64,000 nucleotides of DNA from PFL42 sp963789825 (GTDB lineage: Bacteria; Chloroflexota; Anaerolineae; Anaerolineales; E44-bin32). Below the pieces are notes generated by a model, which did not search any database, was not told the DNA's origin, and was given only the letters and a program-made list of their open reading frames with translations. The translations under genes and the position numbers were made by a program. This document shows positions 1-9,463 of this stretch, piece after piece. Where the stretch lies: positions 434,001-498,000 of the forward strand of contig CAWBME010000006.1 of assembly GCA_963789825.1 (NCBI GenBank), written 5' to 3'. The stretch's first letter is position 1. Each line of letters starts with the position of its first letter.

Positions 1-1
1 T

Positions 2-388
2 GAACGCCCTGTTCTTCGGGGCTCCGGTTTCGCGCTTCCGATCCCGGCGGTGCTCTGCGTGGCGGGCCTGCTCTCGGTGGCCGGCTTCCCGTTGACGGCG
101 GGGTTCCCGGGTAAGTGGGGCCTGACGGCGCATTTGCTGCGGGAAGGGAGCGCAGCCTGGTGGTGGGTGCCGGCTGGTGTAGTGCTGGGGGTGGTCGCCG
201 GGTTGCAGTGGTTGTCGGTCATCTTCGGCGGTGCCGCGCGGCCTGTGCCGCGGCCGGAGCTGACTCCGCTGGCGCGCGGCCTCGGGATCGGGGGTGTGGC
301 CATCGTGATCCTGCTCGGCTTGTTTCCACAGGTGGCATACCCGCTGATCATCGGGGTGATCTCCGGGCTGCAGGCGCTCTTCGCCTAG
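2..388 (+). CDS. C-terminal part of a NuoN/MrpD-type proton-translocating membrane subunit (partial)
   Basis: The gene is cut by the left edge; the frame is open from base 2 and ends at TAG 386-388. The visible ~128 residues carry a hydrophobic segment with the pattern SVAGFPLTAGFPGKW. This matches the conserved loop/helix of the proton-pumping antiporter-like family (complex I NuoL/M/N, Mrp and hydrogenase subunits). Two or three further membrane helices follow. Members act in the cytoplasmic membrane as H+ (or Na+) translocating subunits of larger complexes. Which complex it belongs to cannot be told from the C-terminus alone, and no neighbouring subunit is in the window. Family call is fairly sure, subunit identity is not. 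Confidence 0.7.
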   Translation, partial: ERPVLRGSGFALPIPAVLCVAGLLSVAGFPLTAGFPGKWGLTAHLLREGSAAWWWVPAGVVLGVVAGLQWLSVIFGGAARPVPRPELTPLARGLGIGGVAIVILLGLFPQVAYPLIIGVISGLQALFA

Positions 389-426
389 GAGCTTGCTGAA
401 AGACGTGCTTTCGATTCACGCCCTGA

Positions 427-529
427 CCCCCTCTCCGCGGACGGCGCACGGGTACGCCATGAACCGTGGCGGAGAGGGGGAAGAAGATCCTGGGGGGTGG
501 GGGGAGCCAGGCTCCCCCCACCCCCCAGG
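427..529. repeat. Nested inverted repeat, perfect 19-bp hairpin
   Basis: Two adjacent palindromes are visible. The first has 12-bp arms at 427-438 and 469-480 (CCCCCTCTCCGC / GCGGAGAGGGGG). The second has perfect 19-bp arms at 489-507 and 511-529 around a 3-base loop, made of G6-T-G6 and the matching C tracts. It directly follows the end of the upstream membrane gene, so it may act as a terminator. The nested, low-complexity design also resembles dispersed intergenic palindromic elements (REP or small MITE-like). Only one copy is visible in this window. Confidence 0.7.
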
Positions 530-667
530 AATTTCCACCCCTTCCCCTGCGGGACACGCCGGAGTGTCGCGGATGTCGGCTCATGCAGGGGGAGTGGCTA
601 GGGGAGAGGGTTGGACGATCACAGGGTGTCATTTCAGCAGCCTGCTAGGTTCGCAGCGCGGACGGGC

Positions 668-673
668 TATAAT
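668..673 (+). promoter_or_regulatory. -10 box TATAAT before the coiled-coil gene
   Basis: A consensus TATAAT lies 24 bases before the ATG at 698. No good -35 hexamer stands 16-18 bases upstream. The predicted transcript start is near 680, giving a short leader that contains the AGGGGAG ribosome-binding site. Confidence 0.45.
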
Positions 674-697
674 CCGCTCCTCCCAGGGGAGTCCAAG

Positions 698-1861
698 ATG
701 GCCGATACGCTCGAACAGAAGCTTGCCTGGTTGGAGGATCAACGGCGCAAAGATGCCGATCTGCTGCGCAGCCTGACTGCGCGCCTGGATGCGGCGGAAG
801 GCACGGGAACGGCCCATGGCCGTCAGCTGCAGGAAATCTCGGCCGAGCTGGCACGCCTGTCGGCGCTGGCGGCCCGCATCGGGAAGGCTGACGAGGCGCT
901 CTCCAAGCACCGTCAGGAAGTGGCGCATCAGCTTGGCCTGGCCGAGGAACGTCGCAGTGATCGTGAGAAACAGCTTGAGCAGACGCGCCGCTCCGAGCGC
1001 GAAGAGTTGGCGCGGGCCCTTGAGACCTTCCGCCAGGAACTGCTGAAACTGAACGCGGTCGAGGAGTGGCTCATCGGCCGGCGCGATGAGGAAGCCAGGC
1101 TGAGCCGCGTCCACGACTCGCTTGCCAAGCAGGTCGAGGGTCTTGTCACGCAAGACGGGCTGCGGCAGCGCTCGATCGAGTCCCTGCAGACGACCCAGAA
1201 TGCAGAGACCCGCAAGATCGCCGAACTGCAGGCGGAGGCCTCGGACCTGCGGGTGCGGAACGAGGGCCTGCGCGGCACGATCGACGTGCTCGAGGACGGG
1301 ATCCGCCGCGTGGAGATCCGGCTGACGGACCTGACCGCGAGCGAACGGGAGCGCAGGGAGCTGCAGACGCTGTGGATCGAGCAGCAAGGACTGCGTATGG
1401 TCGAGATCGACAAGGGGTGGAAGGACCAGGAGCGGAAGTTCATCGCCATGGAGAAGCAGGCGACGGAGCTGGCCGAGCGGGCGGCAGCCTACGAGGAGAC
1501 GCAGCGCGCGATGGCGCAGTTGAGGCTGGAGGTGCAGGCCGGATTGGAAATGATGCAGCGCCGGTCCGGTGAGATCGCCGAGCTGCAGCGCCTCGGCGAC
1601 GAGCGGCTGAAGGGCGAGTGGGCGCGCTTCCAGGGCGACGACCAGAAGCGCTGGAACACCTACCGCCTGACGACCGAGGAACAGTGGCGCGACCATCTGC
1701 GGCGCCACGAGAAGGCAGCCGGCGAAATGGAAGGTGCAGCCTCGACCCTAGCCAAGTTGGAGCACGAAATGGAGTCGCTGGAGGAGACCCAGATGCAGGC
1801 GCTGAGTGAGCTGCTCACCGCACTCCAGCACTGGGCTTCGGCGATGGACAAGACCCGGTAA
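698..1861 (+). CDS. Long coiled-coil protein, function unknown
   Basis: This 387-residue protein is almost entirely charged heptad-like sequence rich in Glu, Arg, Gln, Leu and Ala, with no signal peptide or membrane segment. It should form one or more long cytoplasmic coiled coils. The start at 698 is preferred over an upstream in-frame start because it has an AGGGGAG Shine-Dalgarno about 9 bases upstream and a TATAAT box before it. The leading residues MADTLEQKLAWLEDQ already begin the helix. No family was recognised; similarity to SMC or myosin-like proteins would be compositional only. It lies 47 bases before selB on the same strand and may share its transcript. Confidence 0.75.
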   Translation: MADTLEQKLAWLEDQRRKDADLLRSLTARLDAAEGTGTAHGRQLQEISAELARLSALAARIGKADEALSKHRQEVAHQLGLAEERRSDREKQLEQTRRSEREELARALETFRQELLKLNAVEEWLIGRRDEEARLSRVHDSLAKQVEGLVTQDGLRQRSIESLQTTQNAETRKIAELQAEASDLRVRNEGLRGTIDVLEDGIRRVEIRLTDLTASERERRELQTLWIEQQGLRMVEIDKGWKDQERKFIAMEKQATELAERAAAYEETQRAMAQLRLEVQAGLEMMQRRSGEIAELQRLGDERLKGEWARFQGDDQKRWNTYRLTTEEQWRDHLRRHEKAAGEMEGAASTLAKLEHEMESLEETQMQALSELLTALQHWASAMDKTR

Positions 1862-1908
1862 GGCGAGCCGTTCCTTCGGTGAGCGGTACCGACGAGAGGC
1901 GGGCGACC

Positions 1909-3813
1909 ATGCACGTGGTGGCCACTGCGGGGCACGTCGACCATGGGAAGTCGGCGTTGGTCAAGGCCCTCTCGGGCATCGACCCGGATCGCCTGAAAGA
2001 GGAACAGGCTCGCCAGATGACGATCGATCTGGGTTTTGCCTGGGCGTCTTTGCCCGACGGCGAGACGATCGGCATCATCGATGTCCCCGGTCATGAGGAT
2101 TTCGTCGAGAACATGCTGGCCGGCGTAGGCGGGATCGACGCCGTCCTGTTCGTGGTCGCCGCCGACGAGGGCCCGAAACCCCAGACGGTGGAGCACGCCG
2201 AGATCCTGGGACTGTTGCGCGTGGCGTGCGGCGTGGTCGCCCTCACCAAGGTGGATCTGGTGCGGGAGGCGGGTTGGCTGCCGTTGGTGCAGCAGGAAGT
2301 GACCAAGCTGCTGCTGGCGGCGGGGCTGCCTGCCATGCCGCAGGTGCCAGTGTCCTCGATCAGCGGTGAAGGGTTGGAGGCGCTGCGCTTGGAGCTGGCG
2401 CATGCGCTTGCGGGTGTGCCCCAGCGTGCAGATCGCGGGCGCCCCAGGCTGGCCGTGGATCGGGTGTTCTCGATGGGGGGCTTCGGCACGGTCGCGACCG
2501 GAACGCTGACGGATGGTGCGCTGCGCACAGGGCAGGAGGTGGAGATCGCGCCCGGCGCGGGCCGCGCCCGGATTCGCGGCCTGCAGACCCACGGCGAGCA
2601 AGTCTCGCTCGCGGCACCTGGCCGGCGCCTGGCGGTGAACCTGAGCGGGGTGGATGTGTCAGAGGTCCGGCGCGGAGATGTCTTGATGTCTCCATCCGGC
2701 TACCCGATCTCGAGGCGTGTGGACGTTCGGCTCAGTGTGTTGCCGACGGCGGACACCGGGGTCGTGCATGGGGAGACCATCAAGGTCTTTCATGGCACGG
2801 CGCGCAGGATGGGCAGGCTGCGCTTGCTGGAGGGGGATTGGCTGCCAGCGGGCGCCGAGGGTTGGGCTCAGCTCGAGCTGGAGAGCCCCCTGGTTGCCAA
2901 CCCGCGCGACCGCCTGATCCTGCGCCGCCCGTCTCCGGCGCGCACGATCGCCGGGGCGCAGATCGCCGACATGCAGCCTGCTCGGCGCCATCGGCGAGGG
3001 GATCGTGCGGTGTTGGCAGCGCTGGAGCGGGCCGTTTCCGCCGAGGTGGCCGACCGTCTGCTGGCCTCGGCCGAGAAGCTCGGTTTGGCGCCGCAGGCAG
3101 AGATCGTCGCCGCCTCCGGCCTGGAGAGGGAGGCAGCTGCAGGTGGGATCGGCTCCCTTCTGCAGGATGGCCGGCTGATGCGGGTAGGCGGGGACACGCC
3201 CGATGCTGCGCTGATCGCCTCCAGCCTCCAGGGGCGCGCCTGGGATTCCGTCGAGGCGGCAATGGTGGACCACCGAAGGCGGTACCCGTTGCGGATGGGC
3301 ATGCCCAAAGAGGAGCTGCGCAGTAAGGCGGGGCTGGATGCCAAGCTGTTCGCCGCCGTGCTCGACATCGCCGAGCGGCAGGGCCTCGTCGAGCGTGAAG
3401 GCGCGCGCGTGCGCCAGGCGGGTGCTGTTCCGGAGCTGTCGGCTGAGGAGCAGCAGCTGCTGAGCCGGTTTCTCGCTCGGGTTGCCGCCGACCGGTTTTC
3501 GCCGATGTCGGTGAAAGAAGCCAAGGCGATGCTGGGCGATGAGCTGTACCAATTCGAGGTCGAGCGCGAGCATCTCGTCCAGGTTTCGGGCGATGTGTTC
3601 TTCGATGCCGGCACATACGGCGAGATGGTGGGCCGACTGCGACAGGCCTCCGCGGGAGGCGATGGGATCTCCGTGGCCGACGTCCGCGATCTCTTCCACA
3701 CAAGCCGCAAGTACGCCCTGGCGCTGATGGAGCACCTTGATGAGGTCGGGATCACGACCCGCACGGGCGACTTGCGCCAGTTCCGGGATCATGCGCCGAC
3801 TTCCGACAGCTAG
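1909..3813 (+). CDS. selB: Selenocysteine-specific elongation factor SelB
   Basis: SelB delivers Sec-tRNA(Sec) to UGA codons marked by a SECIS hairpin. All GTPase motifs are present: G1 AGHVDHGKS (residues 7-15), G3 DVPGHED (from 58) and G4 TKVD (113-116). EF-Tu-like beta-barrel domains II/III follow. The C-terminal half carries winged-helix repeats ending in the motif SRKYALALMEHLDEVGITTR, typical of the SECIS-binding end. At 634 residues it is full length. I chose ATG 1909 over GTG 1879 because family members begin two to five residues before G1 and a GAGG motif precedes it. No selC tRNA, selA, selD or obvious selenoprotein is in the window. It ends directly against the convergent amidohydrolase gene. 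Confidence 0.95.
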   Translation: MHVVATAGHVDHGKSALVKALSGIDPDRLKEEQARQMTIDLGFAWASLPDGETIGIIDVPGHEDFVENMLAGVGGIDAVLFVVAADEGPKPQTVEHAEILGLLRVACGVVALTKVDLVREAGWLPLVQQEVTKLLLAAGLPAMPQVPVSSISGEGLEALRLELAHALAGVPQRADRGRPRLAVDRVFSMGGFGTVATGTLTDGALRTGQEVEIAPGAGRARIRGLQTHGEQVSLAAPGRRLAVNLSGVDVSEVRRGDVLMSPSGYPISRRVDVRLSVLPTADTGVVHGETIKVFHGTARRMGRLRLLEGDWLPAGAEGWAQLELESPLVANPRDRLILRRPSPARTIAGAQIADMQPARRHRRGDRAVLAALERAVSAEVADRLLASAEKLGLAPQAEIVAASGLEREAAAGGIGSLLQDGRLMRVGGDTPDAALIASSLQGRAWDSVEAAMVDHRRRYPLRMGMPKEELRSKAGLDAKLFAAVLDIAERQGLVEREGARVRQAGAVPELSAEEQQLLSRFLARVAADRFSPMSVKEAKAMLGDELYQFEVEREHLVQVSGDVFFDAGTYGEMVGRLRQASAGGDGISVADVRDLFHTSRKYALALMEHLDEVGITTRTGDLRQFRDHAPTSDS

Positions 3814-5395
3814 CTAGAAGCTGCGCAGGCGCCACACCCCGCCAACCATCACGCCCACGGGACGCATGTCCCGCAGCGCATCCAGCGGCGCAATCAGCGG
3901 GTCGCTTGCGAGCACGATCAGATCGGCCAACGAGCCGGGGCTCAGCTTGCCTTGGCGTTGCCCCATCCCTGCGGCGAGGGCTGGGCCGAGGGTGTACGCC
4001 CGCAAGGCAGTCTGCATGTCGACGGCGAGTTCGGGATGCCAGGGCGTGCCGTCCGGACGCTGACGGACGACCGCGGCATGCAGACCCCAGAATGGATTGG
4101 GGCTTTCCACCGGGGCGTCGGAGCCGAAGGCCAACGGCACGCGCAGTGAGTTCGAACGTTCGCCAGGCGTACGCCTGCGCCGTGCGCCGACCCCAGTATC
4201 GATCGGCCATTTCGCTGTCCGAGGGTGCATGGATGGGCTGCATGGAGGCGATCACGCCGGCTTCCGCCGCCAGCATGAAGTCCTGGTCATGGAGCAACTG
4301 CAGGTGCTCGATGCGATAGGGGAGCGCTGGTGGTGCTCCGAGGTGGTTCAGCCTGGCCACCGCCTGCAAGGCGTGATGGTTGGCCAGATCGCCGATGGCG
4401 TGGATGGCGAGACTGATGCCCCCGGCTCGGGCGAGTGCTCCGGTGTCGGTAATGGCCTCGACATCGAGCAGAAGCTGGCCGCGATTGCCCGCGTCGTGAT
4501 CGTAGTCCTCAATCATCGCCGCAGTACGTGGCCCCAGCGCTCCGTCGGCGAAGAGCTTGAGGTTGCCGATCCGCAGCCAGTCGTCGCCGAACCCACTGCG
4601 CAGGCCGAGATCAAGCGCGGGGCGGAGGGCGTCCAGCTGGAGATGCTTGAGGACTCGTAGCCCCAGCCGACCGGACTCACGCAGGAGCTGGAGCGCAGTC
4701 AGGCAGCGTGCGCCATCGAAGTCGTGCACGCCGGTGATGCCGTAAGCCCACAAGCGGCGCTGCGCGGTCGCAAGGTCATCGGCGAGCGCCTCCGCAGTAG
4801 GCTTGGGCAGGCGATCGTTCACCAGAGCGGTGGCGGCTTCAAACAGCAGCCCGTTCAACCTGCCCTCGGAGTCGCGGCCAAGCCTCCCTCCCGGAGGATC
4901 GGAGGAGTTGGCGTCGAGGTTCGCCAACGCCAGGGCTTGTGAGTTGGCCCAGGCGGCGTGCAGCGACTTGGCCGTCAGAAAGACGGGATGCCGGGGAGCG
5001 GCTGCATCCAGCTCGTGCAGCGCACCATACCGCCCCCACACGTTCTGATTCCACCCATGACCCAGGATCCAGGTGCCAGCCGGCGCTTCGCCGGTCCGCA
5101 GAACGATCCGTTCCAGGCACTCGGCGAGAGTAGCGGTCTCGCAGTCGAGGCGCGCTAGGGATTGTGCATACAGCTCGAGGTGGATGTGGGCGTCAATCAG
5201 GCCCGGGAGCACCGTTCGCCCTTGCAGGTCGATGGATTGCGTTGCGGCAACGGCCAGATCCTGCAGGGAGTGGTCCTCGCCGCAGGCCAGTACAACTTCG
5301 TTTGCGATGGCAACGGCGGACACAACCCCAAGCCTCGGGTCGAGGGTGCGGATGCGCCCGTTGTACAAGATCAGGTGTGGGCGAAGGTCATTCAT
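3814..5395 (-). CDS. YtcJ-type metal-dependent amidohydrolase (frameshifted)
   Basis: Amidohydrolase_3 family hydrolase of about 527 residues. The N-terminal composite domain has LPGLIDAHIHLE (HxH metal ligands). The middle has the NLKLFADGALG strand and the AIHAIGD and YRIEHLQ His motifs. The C-terminal part carries the LAFGSDAPVESPNPF Asp motif and a PGSLADLIVL ending. The C-terminal 130 residues are in another frame: the reading frame changes near 4138-4160, between the codons for AYAWRTF and VPLAFGSD. The substrate cannot be predicted. Its ATG overlaps the glpC stop codon by 4 bases (ATGA), so it is the fourth gene of the glp operon; an amidohydrolase there is not part of the classical pathway. 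Confidence 0.85.
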
Positions 5396-6684
5396 CTTGG
5401 CGCTTGGGCCAGTCCAGCAGCTCGCTCACCCTCGGCTCGGGTGGGACCACTGGGGAGCGGGGCGAGCCCAAGCGAGGCTGCCAGGACCTCAATCGGGTGC
5501 ACCAGTCGATTCCCGGAGAGGCCAGCAAGCCACCAGCGACAGGTCTCCGAGTTGGTGAGAACCAGGTCGGGGTGGACGTGTTCGATCTGCGCCAGCAGGA
5601 CCTCCCCCACGCGCCGTGCCACGGGGAACTTCTCGCTCTTCAATCCGTAGGTGCCTGCGACGCCGCAGCACTCCGCCTCCGAGAGCACGATCTCGAGCCT
5701 GGGGATCCGGCGCAGGATCTGGAGTGCAGGCGTGCCGATGAAGTGGCTGCGCAGCTGGCAAGGGGGGTGGTACAAGACGCGGAACGGAAGGGGGTCCAGG
5801 GCACGCTCGCGCAGCAGGTCCGGCCGGGCGTAGAGCAGGAACTCGAAGATATCGTAGGTTCCGGCGGCCATGTCGTCGAAGTCCTGGCCTTCGAGGGCAA
5901 GAATGGCGCGGTAGTCATGTTTCAAAGCCAGCGTGCAGGAGGTGGAGGTTCCCACAATGGGAATACCGGCGCGCGGAAACGGCGCCAGGCTTTGTGCGTT
6001 GCGTCTGGCTTGGGCGCGGGCGGCCTCAAACAGCCCGTTCGACTGGAGCGGCAACCCGCAGCAGGTCTGTGGGGGGATCACCGGCTGCAGGCCCAGATGC
6101 TCGAGCACGCGCAGCGTAAGGAGGCCAAGGCCCGGCTCATAGTATTCGGCGCTGCAGCCGTGGAAGAAGGCGACCGCCTTGTCGGGGGAACTCGAGATGT
6201 CTTGTGGCGAACGAACGCGATGCCGTCGGGTCTGGCCGCGCAACGTGCGTCGTTGGAATGCGGGCATGGGGGCATCGGGGTGGATGCGCAGGACAGCGCC
6301 CAGCGCAAGACGCGCCCAACGCTGCTGCAGCACAGGATTGGCGATCGCCGCAAGCGGCCCGGCCAGTGCTCCCAGCCAGTGAGGGCGTGAGATGGCCTGG
6401 TCACGCAGCGGCGCGCCATGCTGTGCAACGAGCCGCGCCTTGGCAACGATGTTAATCTCGGCCACGCTGACGCCGTGAGGGCAGACGCGGGTGCAGGTGC
6501 CGCAGCCTGAGCACCAGGTGACCGAGGCGTCGGGGCTTGGCAAGTGAGGGTGTCGAAAACGCTCGGCTTGCGGGCCCACCGCTTTGGGTCCGGGGAACAA
6601 GTCGGTGGCTGCGGCCACCGGGCAGGCTGCTGTGCAGATGTTGCACTTCAGGCACAGCTCGGCGCTCATGCCAGGGTGCGTCAT
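5392..6684 (-). CDS. glpC: Anaerobic glycerol-3-phosphate dehydrogenase subunit C
   Basis: Membrane-associated iron-sulfur subunit that passes electrons from GlpAB to the quinone pool. The 430-residue protein has two [4Fe-4S] motifs at the N-terminus, CLKCNICTAACP (C11, C14, C17, C21) and CSGCGTCTRVCP (C58, C61, C64, C68). Two cysteine-rich CCG domains follow, with TCCGLPL and ECCGVAGTYG. Length and architecture fit GlpC. It overlaps glpB by 4 bases (start 6684, glpB stop 6681) and the amidohydrolase by 4 bases, indicating translational coupling. A GlcF-like subunit would look similar, but the glpA and glpB neighbours settle the call. Confidence 0.93.
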   Translation of the reverse strand: MTHPGMSAELCLKCNICTAACPVAAATDLFPGPKAVGPQAERFRHPHLPSPDASVTWCSGCGTCTRVCPHGVSVAEINIVAKARLVAQHGAPLRDQAISRPHWLGALAGPLAAIANPVLQQRWARLALGAVLRIHPDAPMPAFQRRTLRGQTRRHRVRSPQDISSSPDKAVAFFHGCSAEYYEPGLGLLTLRVLEHLGLQPVIPPQTCCGLPLQSNGLFEAARAQARRNAQSLAPFPRAGIPIVGTSTSCTLALKHDYRAILALEGQDFDDMAAGTYDIFEFLLYARPDLLRERALDPLPFRVLYHPPCQLRSHFIGTPALQILRRIPRLEIVLSEAECCGVAGTYGLKSEKFPVARRVGEVLLAQIEHVHPDLVLTNSETCRWWLAGLSGNRLVHPIEVLAASLGLAPLPSGPTRAEGERAAGLAQAPR

Positions 6685-7901
6685 CGCAGCATCTCCTCGA
6701 CGGCCCGGTAGGCAGTCGCCAGGTCGAGCCCCTGCCGGCAGTTGCTGCGGACGCGATCGAGGCCAGCCAGCAGACCTCCGGCGGCGTACAGATCGCCGGC
6801 GAAGACCTCGCCCGCCACGTCGACGGGCTGCATCCGGTCGTTGACCCGAACGCCAAAGAGCGGATACGCGTGCGGCCCGCTCAGCCCTGGGCCGGCCCAG
6901 GCGTCACGCGCGGCCTGGGCGGCCACGGGCACTCCGAAGGTTGCCTCACTCACGGTGCCTGCGTGATCCGTGTCCAGGCCGCCGTTGAGGACCCCGCCGC
7001 TCGCCAGCAGGGTCTTGTCGGCTGAGATTGGGCGCGCACCGCCGGCGGTTTCAACAAGCACGCCAAGCGCCCGCCGCTGCGCGCCCTCGCCCTCGAGACG
7101 GCCGAGGGCGCGCGCGCCTTCGATGACGGTGACGCCGGCGTCCAGCGCGGCTCGGCGTAGAGCGGCCTCGAGGCGCAGGCCTGGCACGCTTGGCGGAAGG
7201 GTCGGGATCTCGAAGAGGTGCAGCCCGAGCGCAGTCTCTAGCTGCACCTTGACGCGCCCATGATCGGTCAGGCCCAAGACCGCCGGAACGCCCAGGCACT
7301 CGATGCCGGCCAGACGAGGCCGCCAGAGGTCACACAGCCAGGCGAGTTGGTCAGGGCTCTCGAGCTGGCGGGCCAGGTCGGTGGCGTACAGATCTCGGCG
7401 AGGGGGATCCCCCGGCCAGGGCATGTCGTCCAGACACTGGGGAGCCGCTCCCTGTCCTCGCCAGCCACGCGTCGCCAGCCCGGGCATGAAGTCCCGGAAG
7501 CCATGGATCCCGGCGATGGCGGCTCGCCCGTCGACGAACTGCGTGGGAAGCACCAGGCTCTCGGGGGCGAACTGCGTTGAGCGGCGGCCGCCGAGCGGCG
7601 TCAGGGTTTCGACGCCTTGGTCCAGGCTTCCGACGTAGCGCAGACCCGCATGCGTCAGGAGGCCCTGCAGCTGATCGCAGGCGGCGCGCAGCGCGTCGCT
7701 TCCGGCGAGCGCCAGAGGGTGAGGAAGTGGATCGGTAGCAGCCAGCGAGGCGGTCGGATAGCGGGCATCGATGCAGCCATGGCTGAGGCTCAACCCGCCT
7801 CTGCCGCAGGCGACCAGCGTGACTCGGGCGCCTTTGGCGGCGGCCAGCGACGCAGCGAACAGGCCGGTCAGCCCGGCGCCGATGATGATCACCTCAGGCA
7901 T
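6681..7901 (-). CDS. glpB: Anaerobic glycerol-3-phosphate dehydrogenase subunit B
   Basis: Flavoprotein subunit of the anaerobic G3P dehydrogenase, 406 residues. The N-terminus is a Rossmann dinucleotide-binding fold (IIIGAGLTGLFAA, residues 5-17). The C-terminus has the second nucleotide-binding motif with GDLYAAGGLLAGLD and ends in SNCRQGLDLATAYRAVEEML, as in GlpB proteins. It is the middle gene of glpABC: it overlaps the glpA end by 8 bases and glpC by 4. It forms the soluble GlpAB dimer that GlpC anchors to the membrane. Confidence 0.92.
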   Translation of the reverse strand: MPEVIIIGAGLTGLFAASLAAAKGARVTLVACGRGGLSLSHGCIDARYPTASLAATDPLPHPLALAGSDALRAACDQLQGLLTHAGLRYVGSLDQGVETLTPLGGRRSTQFAPESLVLPTQFVDGRAAIAGIHGFRDFMPGLATRGWRGQGAAPQCLDDMPWPGDPPRRDLYATDLARQLESPDQLAWLCDLWRPRLAGIECLGVPAVLGLTDHGRVKVQLETALGLHLFEIPTLPPSVPGLRLEAALRRAALDAGVTVIEGARALGRLEGEGAQRRALGVLVETAGGARPISADKTLLASGGVLNGGLDTDHAGTVSEATFGVPVAAQAARDAWAGPGLSGPHAYPLFGVRVNDRMQPVDVAGEVFAGDLYAAGGLLAGLDRVRSNCRQGLDLATAYRAVEEMLR

Positions 7902-9463
7902 GGCTGCCCTCGTCTTCGGCCGAAATGCCCAGCAGCTCGGTCGCCAACCGGCGGTCGAGCTCGAGCTGGCGCAGCGTCTGACCCCAGGCCAGGGGGCGGA
8001 TGCCTCGCCATCGCTCTTCGAGGAACAGCCTTAGGCCGCCATCGGCCGGCGCATCGGCGCGCAATGCAACCAGCCGGCCCGCCGCGCGGTACGCACAGAA
8101 GGCGGCCTGGCATGGCCCCATTCCCAGGCGGGTATCCCGGCGCAAGTCGTCGAGGTCTGGCGCAGCCGCCTGGCGGATGGCGGCGTCGAGCATTTCTTGG
8201 GTCACGAGTTCGCACTCGCAGACGATGCCAGATTGCAGTGAGGGTGGGTGCTGGACCTCGACCTGCTGCAGCCGCCGTGGGAGCGTGTGATACTTGCGGG
8301 CGGCAGGGGGTTCAAGGACGGTGTGCTCAGTGGTACTTGCAGCCCGGTTGCCAAGACGAGGCGCAAACAGGTCAACGGTTTCCTGTGCCATGAGGCGGTA
8401 GGTGGTCAGCTTGCCGCCGAAGATGCTGATGAGACCCTCGGGCTGACCGAGCTGCGCGTGGTCGATGATCGTGTGTGCGCGCGGAAGCTGCCGGGTTGCA
8501 TCGTCGGAGGGACTTGGCGGCCGATACAGAGGGCGGATGCCGGACCAGGCGCGGCAGGGCGCGCAGCGCGTAGATGTTGGGGATCAATGCGCTCGCCTCG
8601 GCAAGCAGCCGATCGACCTCCCAGGAAGCGATGGAGAGATCGTCGGGCGAGGCAACGGGCTCATCGGTGGTGCCGAGCACCGCGACCGTCCCCACGGGGA
8701 CGATAATGTCGCCATCGGAAGGCAGCTTGCAGCGATTGAGGATGGTGTGGACAGGACGCGCAGCAAGTGCGACCATCGCGCCTTTGCCAAGCGCAATCGG
8801 GATCTGTACGCCGGCGGCGGCCGCAATCTGGCCCGCCCAGGGGCCGGCGGCGTTGACAACAACCTGTGCCTGGATGCGCGTGAATGCGCCCTCAGTGGCA
8901 GAGCGCAGGACTGCGCCGACGACGCGGCCGGCATCGACGAGCAGCTGATCGACGGGGTGGCGGGTGAGCACCTGCCCCCCAGCGCTGCGGATGGTGTTGG
9001 CGAGCAGGTGGAGCAGGTCGAAGGAGTTTAGGCTTGCATCGGCGACGCGGAAGGCGCGCTGCAGATCGCGGGCGAGCAGCGGCTCCTGACGGAGGACCTT
9101 CTCGAGCGAAACTTCTTCGGCCGGCACTCCGCATGCGAGGCAAGCCTCCAGCCAGCGGTCGGTGAACTCGAGTGGGTCGGCCGCGGCCGACAGGAAGAGA
9201 CCGCCGGTGTCCTCAATGGTGGAGGGAGCAATTCGGCGCAGCACGGTGTTCTCAGCGGCGCAGTCGCGGGCTGAGGCAGGGTCAGTGATCACATAGCGCC
9301 CGCCGGAATGTAGCAGGCCATGGTAGCGCCCCGACGTCCCTTGACCGAGATCGCCCTTCTCGACGACGACCACGTGCAAGCCGCGAAGGGCGGCGTCGAG
9401 GGCGATGCCGAGTCCAGTCGCCCCGCCTCCGATCACCAGCACCTGCACATTGAGAACGGCCAT
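7894..9463 (-). CDS. glpA: Anaerobic glycerol-3-phosphate dehydrogenase subunit A (frameshifted)
   Basis: Catalytic FAD subunit oxidising glycerol-3-phosphate to dihydroxyacetone phosphate. The FAD site GGGATGLG is at residues 12-19, and the family motifs TSGRYHGLLHSGGRYV and VVNAAGPWAG are present. The frame breaks near 8548-8558, between ALPR and AWSGIRPLYRPP. The other frame continues with FGGKLTTYR and a C-terminal BFD-like [2Fe-2S] domain (CECE ... GMGPCQAAFC), which distinguishes GlpA from aerobic GlpD. ATG 9463 is preferred to GTG 9466 because AAGAGG lies 4 bases upstream. It is the first gene of the operon. The gene is probably intact in the organism and the shift a sequence error. 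Confidence 0.9.

Larger units (their letters stand above)
389..697. other. Intergenic region with nested inverted repeats
   Basis: No convincing gene is seen. The stretch holds a large hairpin-forming repeat (given separately) and a TATAAT box just before the next gene. Short open frames here are G/C-rich artefacts of the repeat. Confidence 0.6.

Noticed and set aside
629..1708. Long minus-strand open frame of 359 codons
   Set aside because: It is antisense to the coiled-coil gene, has no family motif and arises from the high-GC codon pattern.
1909..3813. Interpretation of frameshifted genes as selenoprotein read-through
   Set aside because: The breaks are changes of reading frame, not in-frame UGA codons, so SelB cannot explain them.
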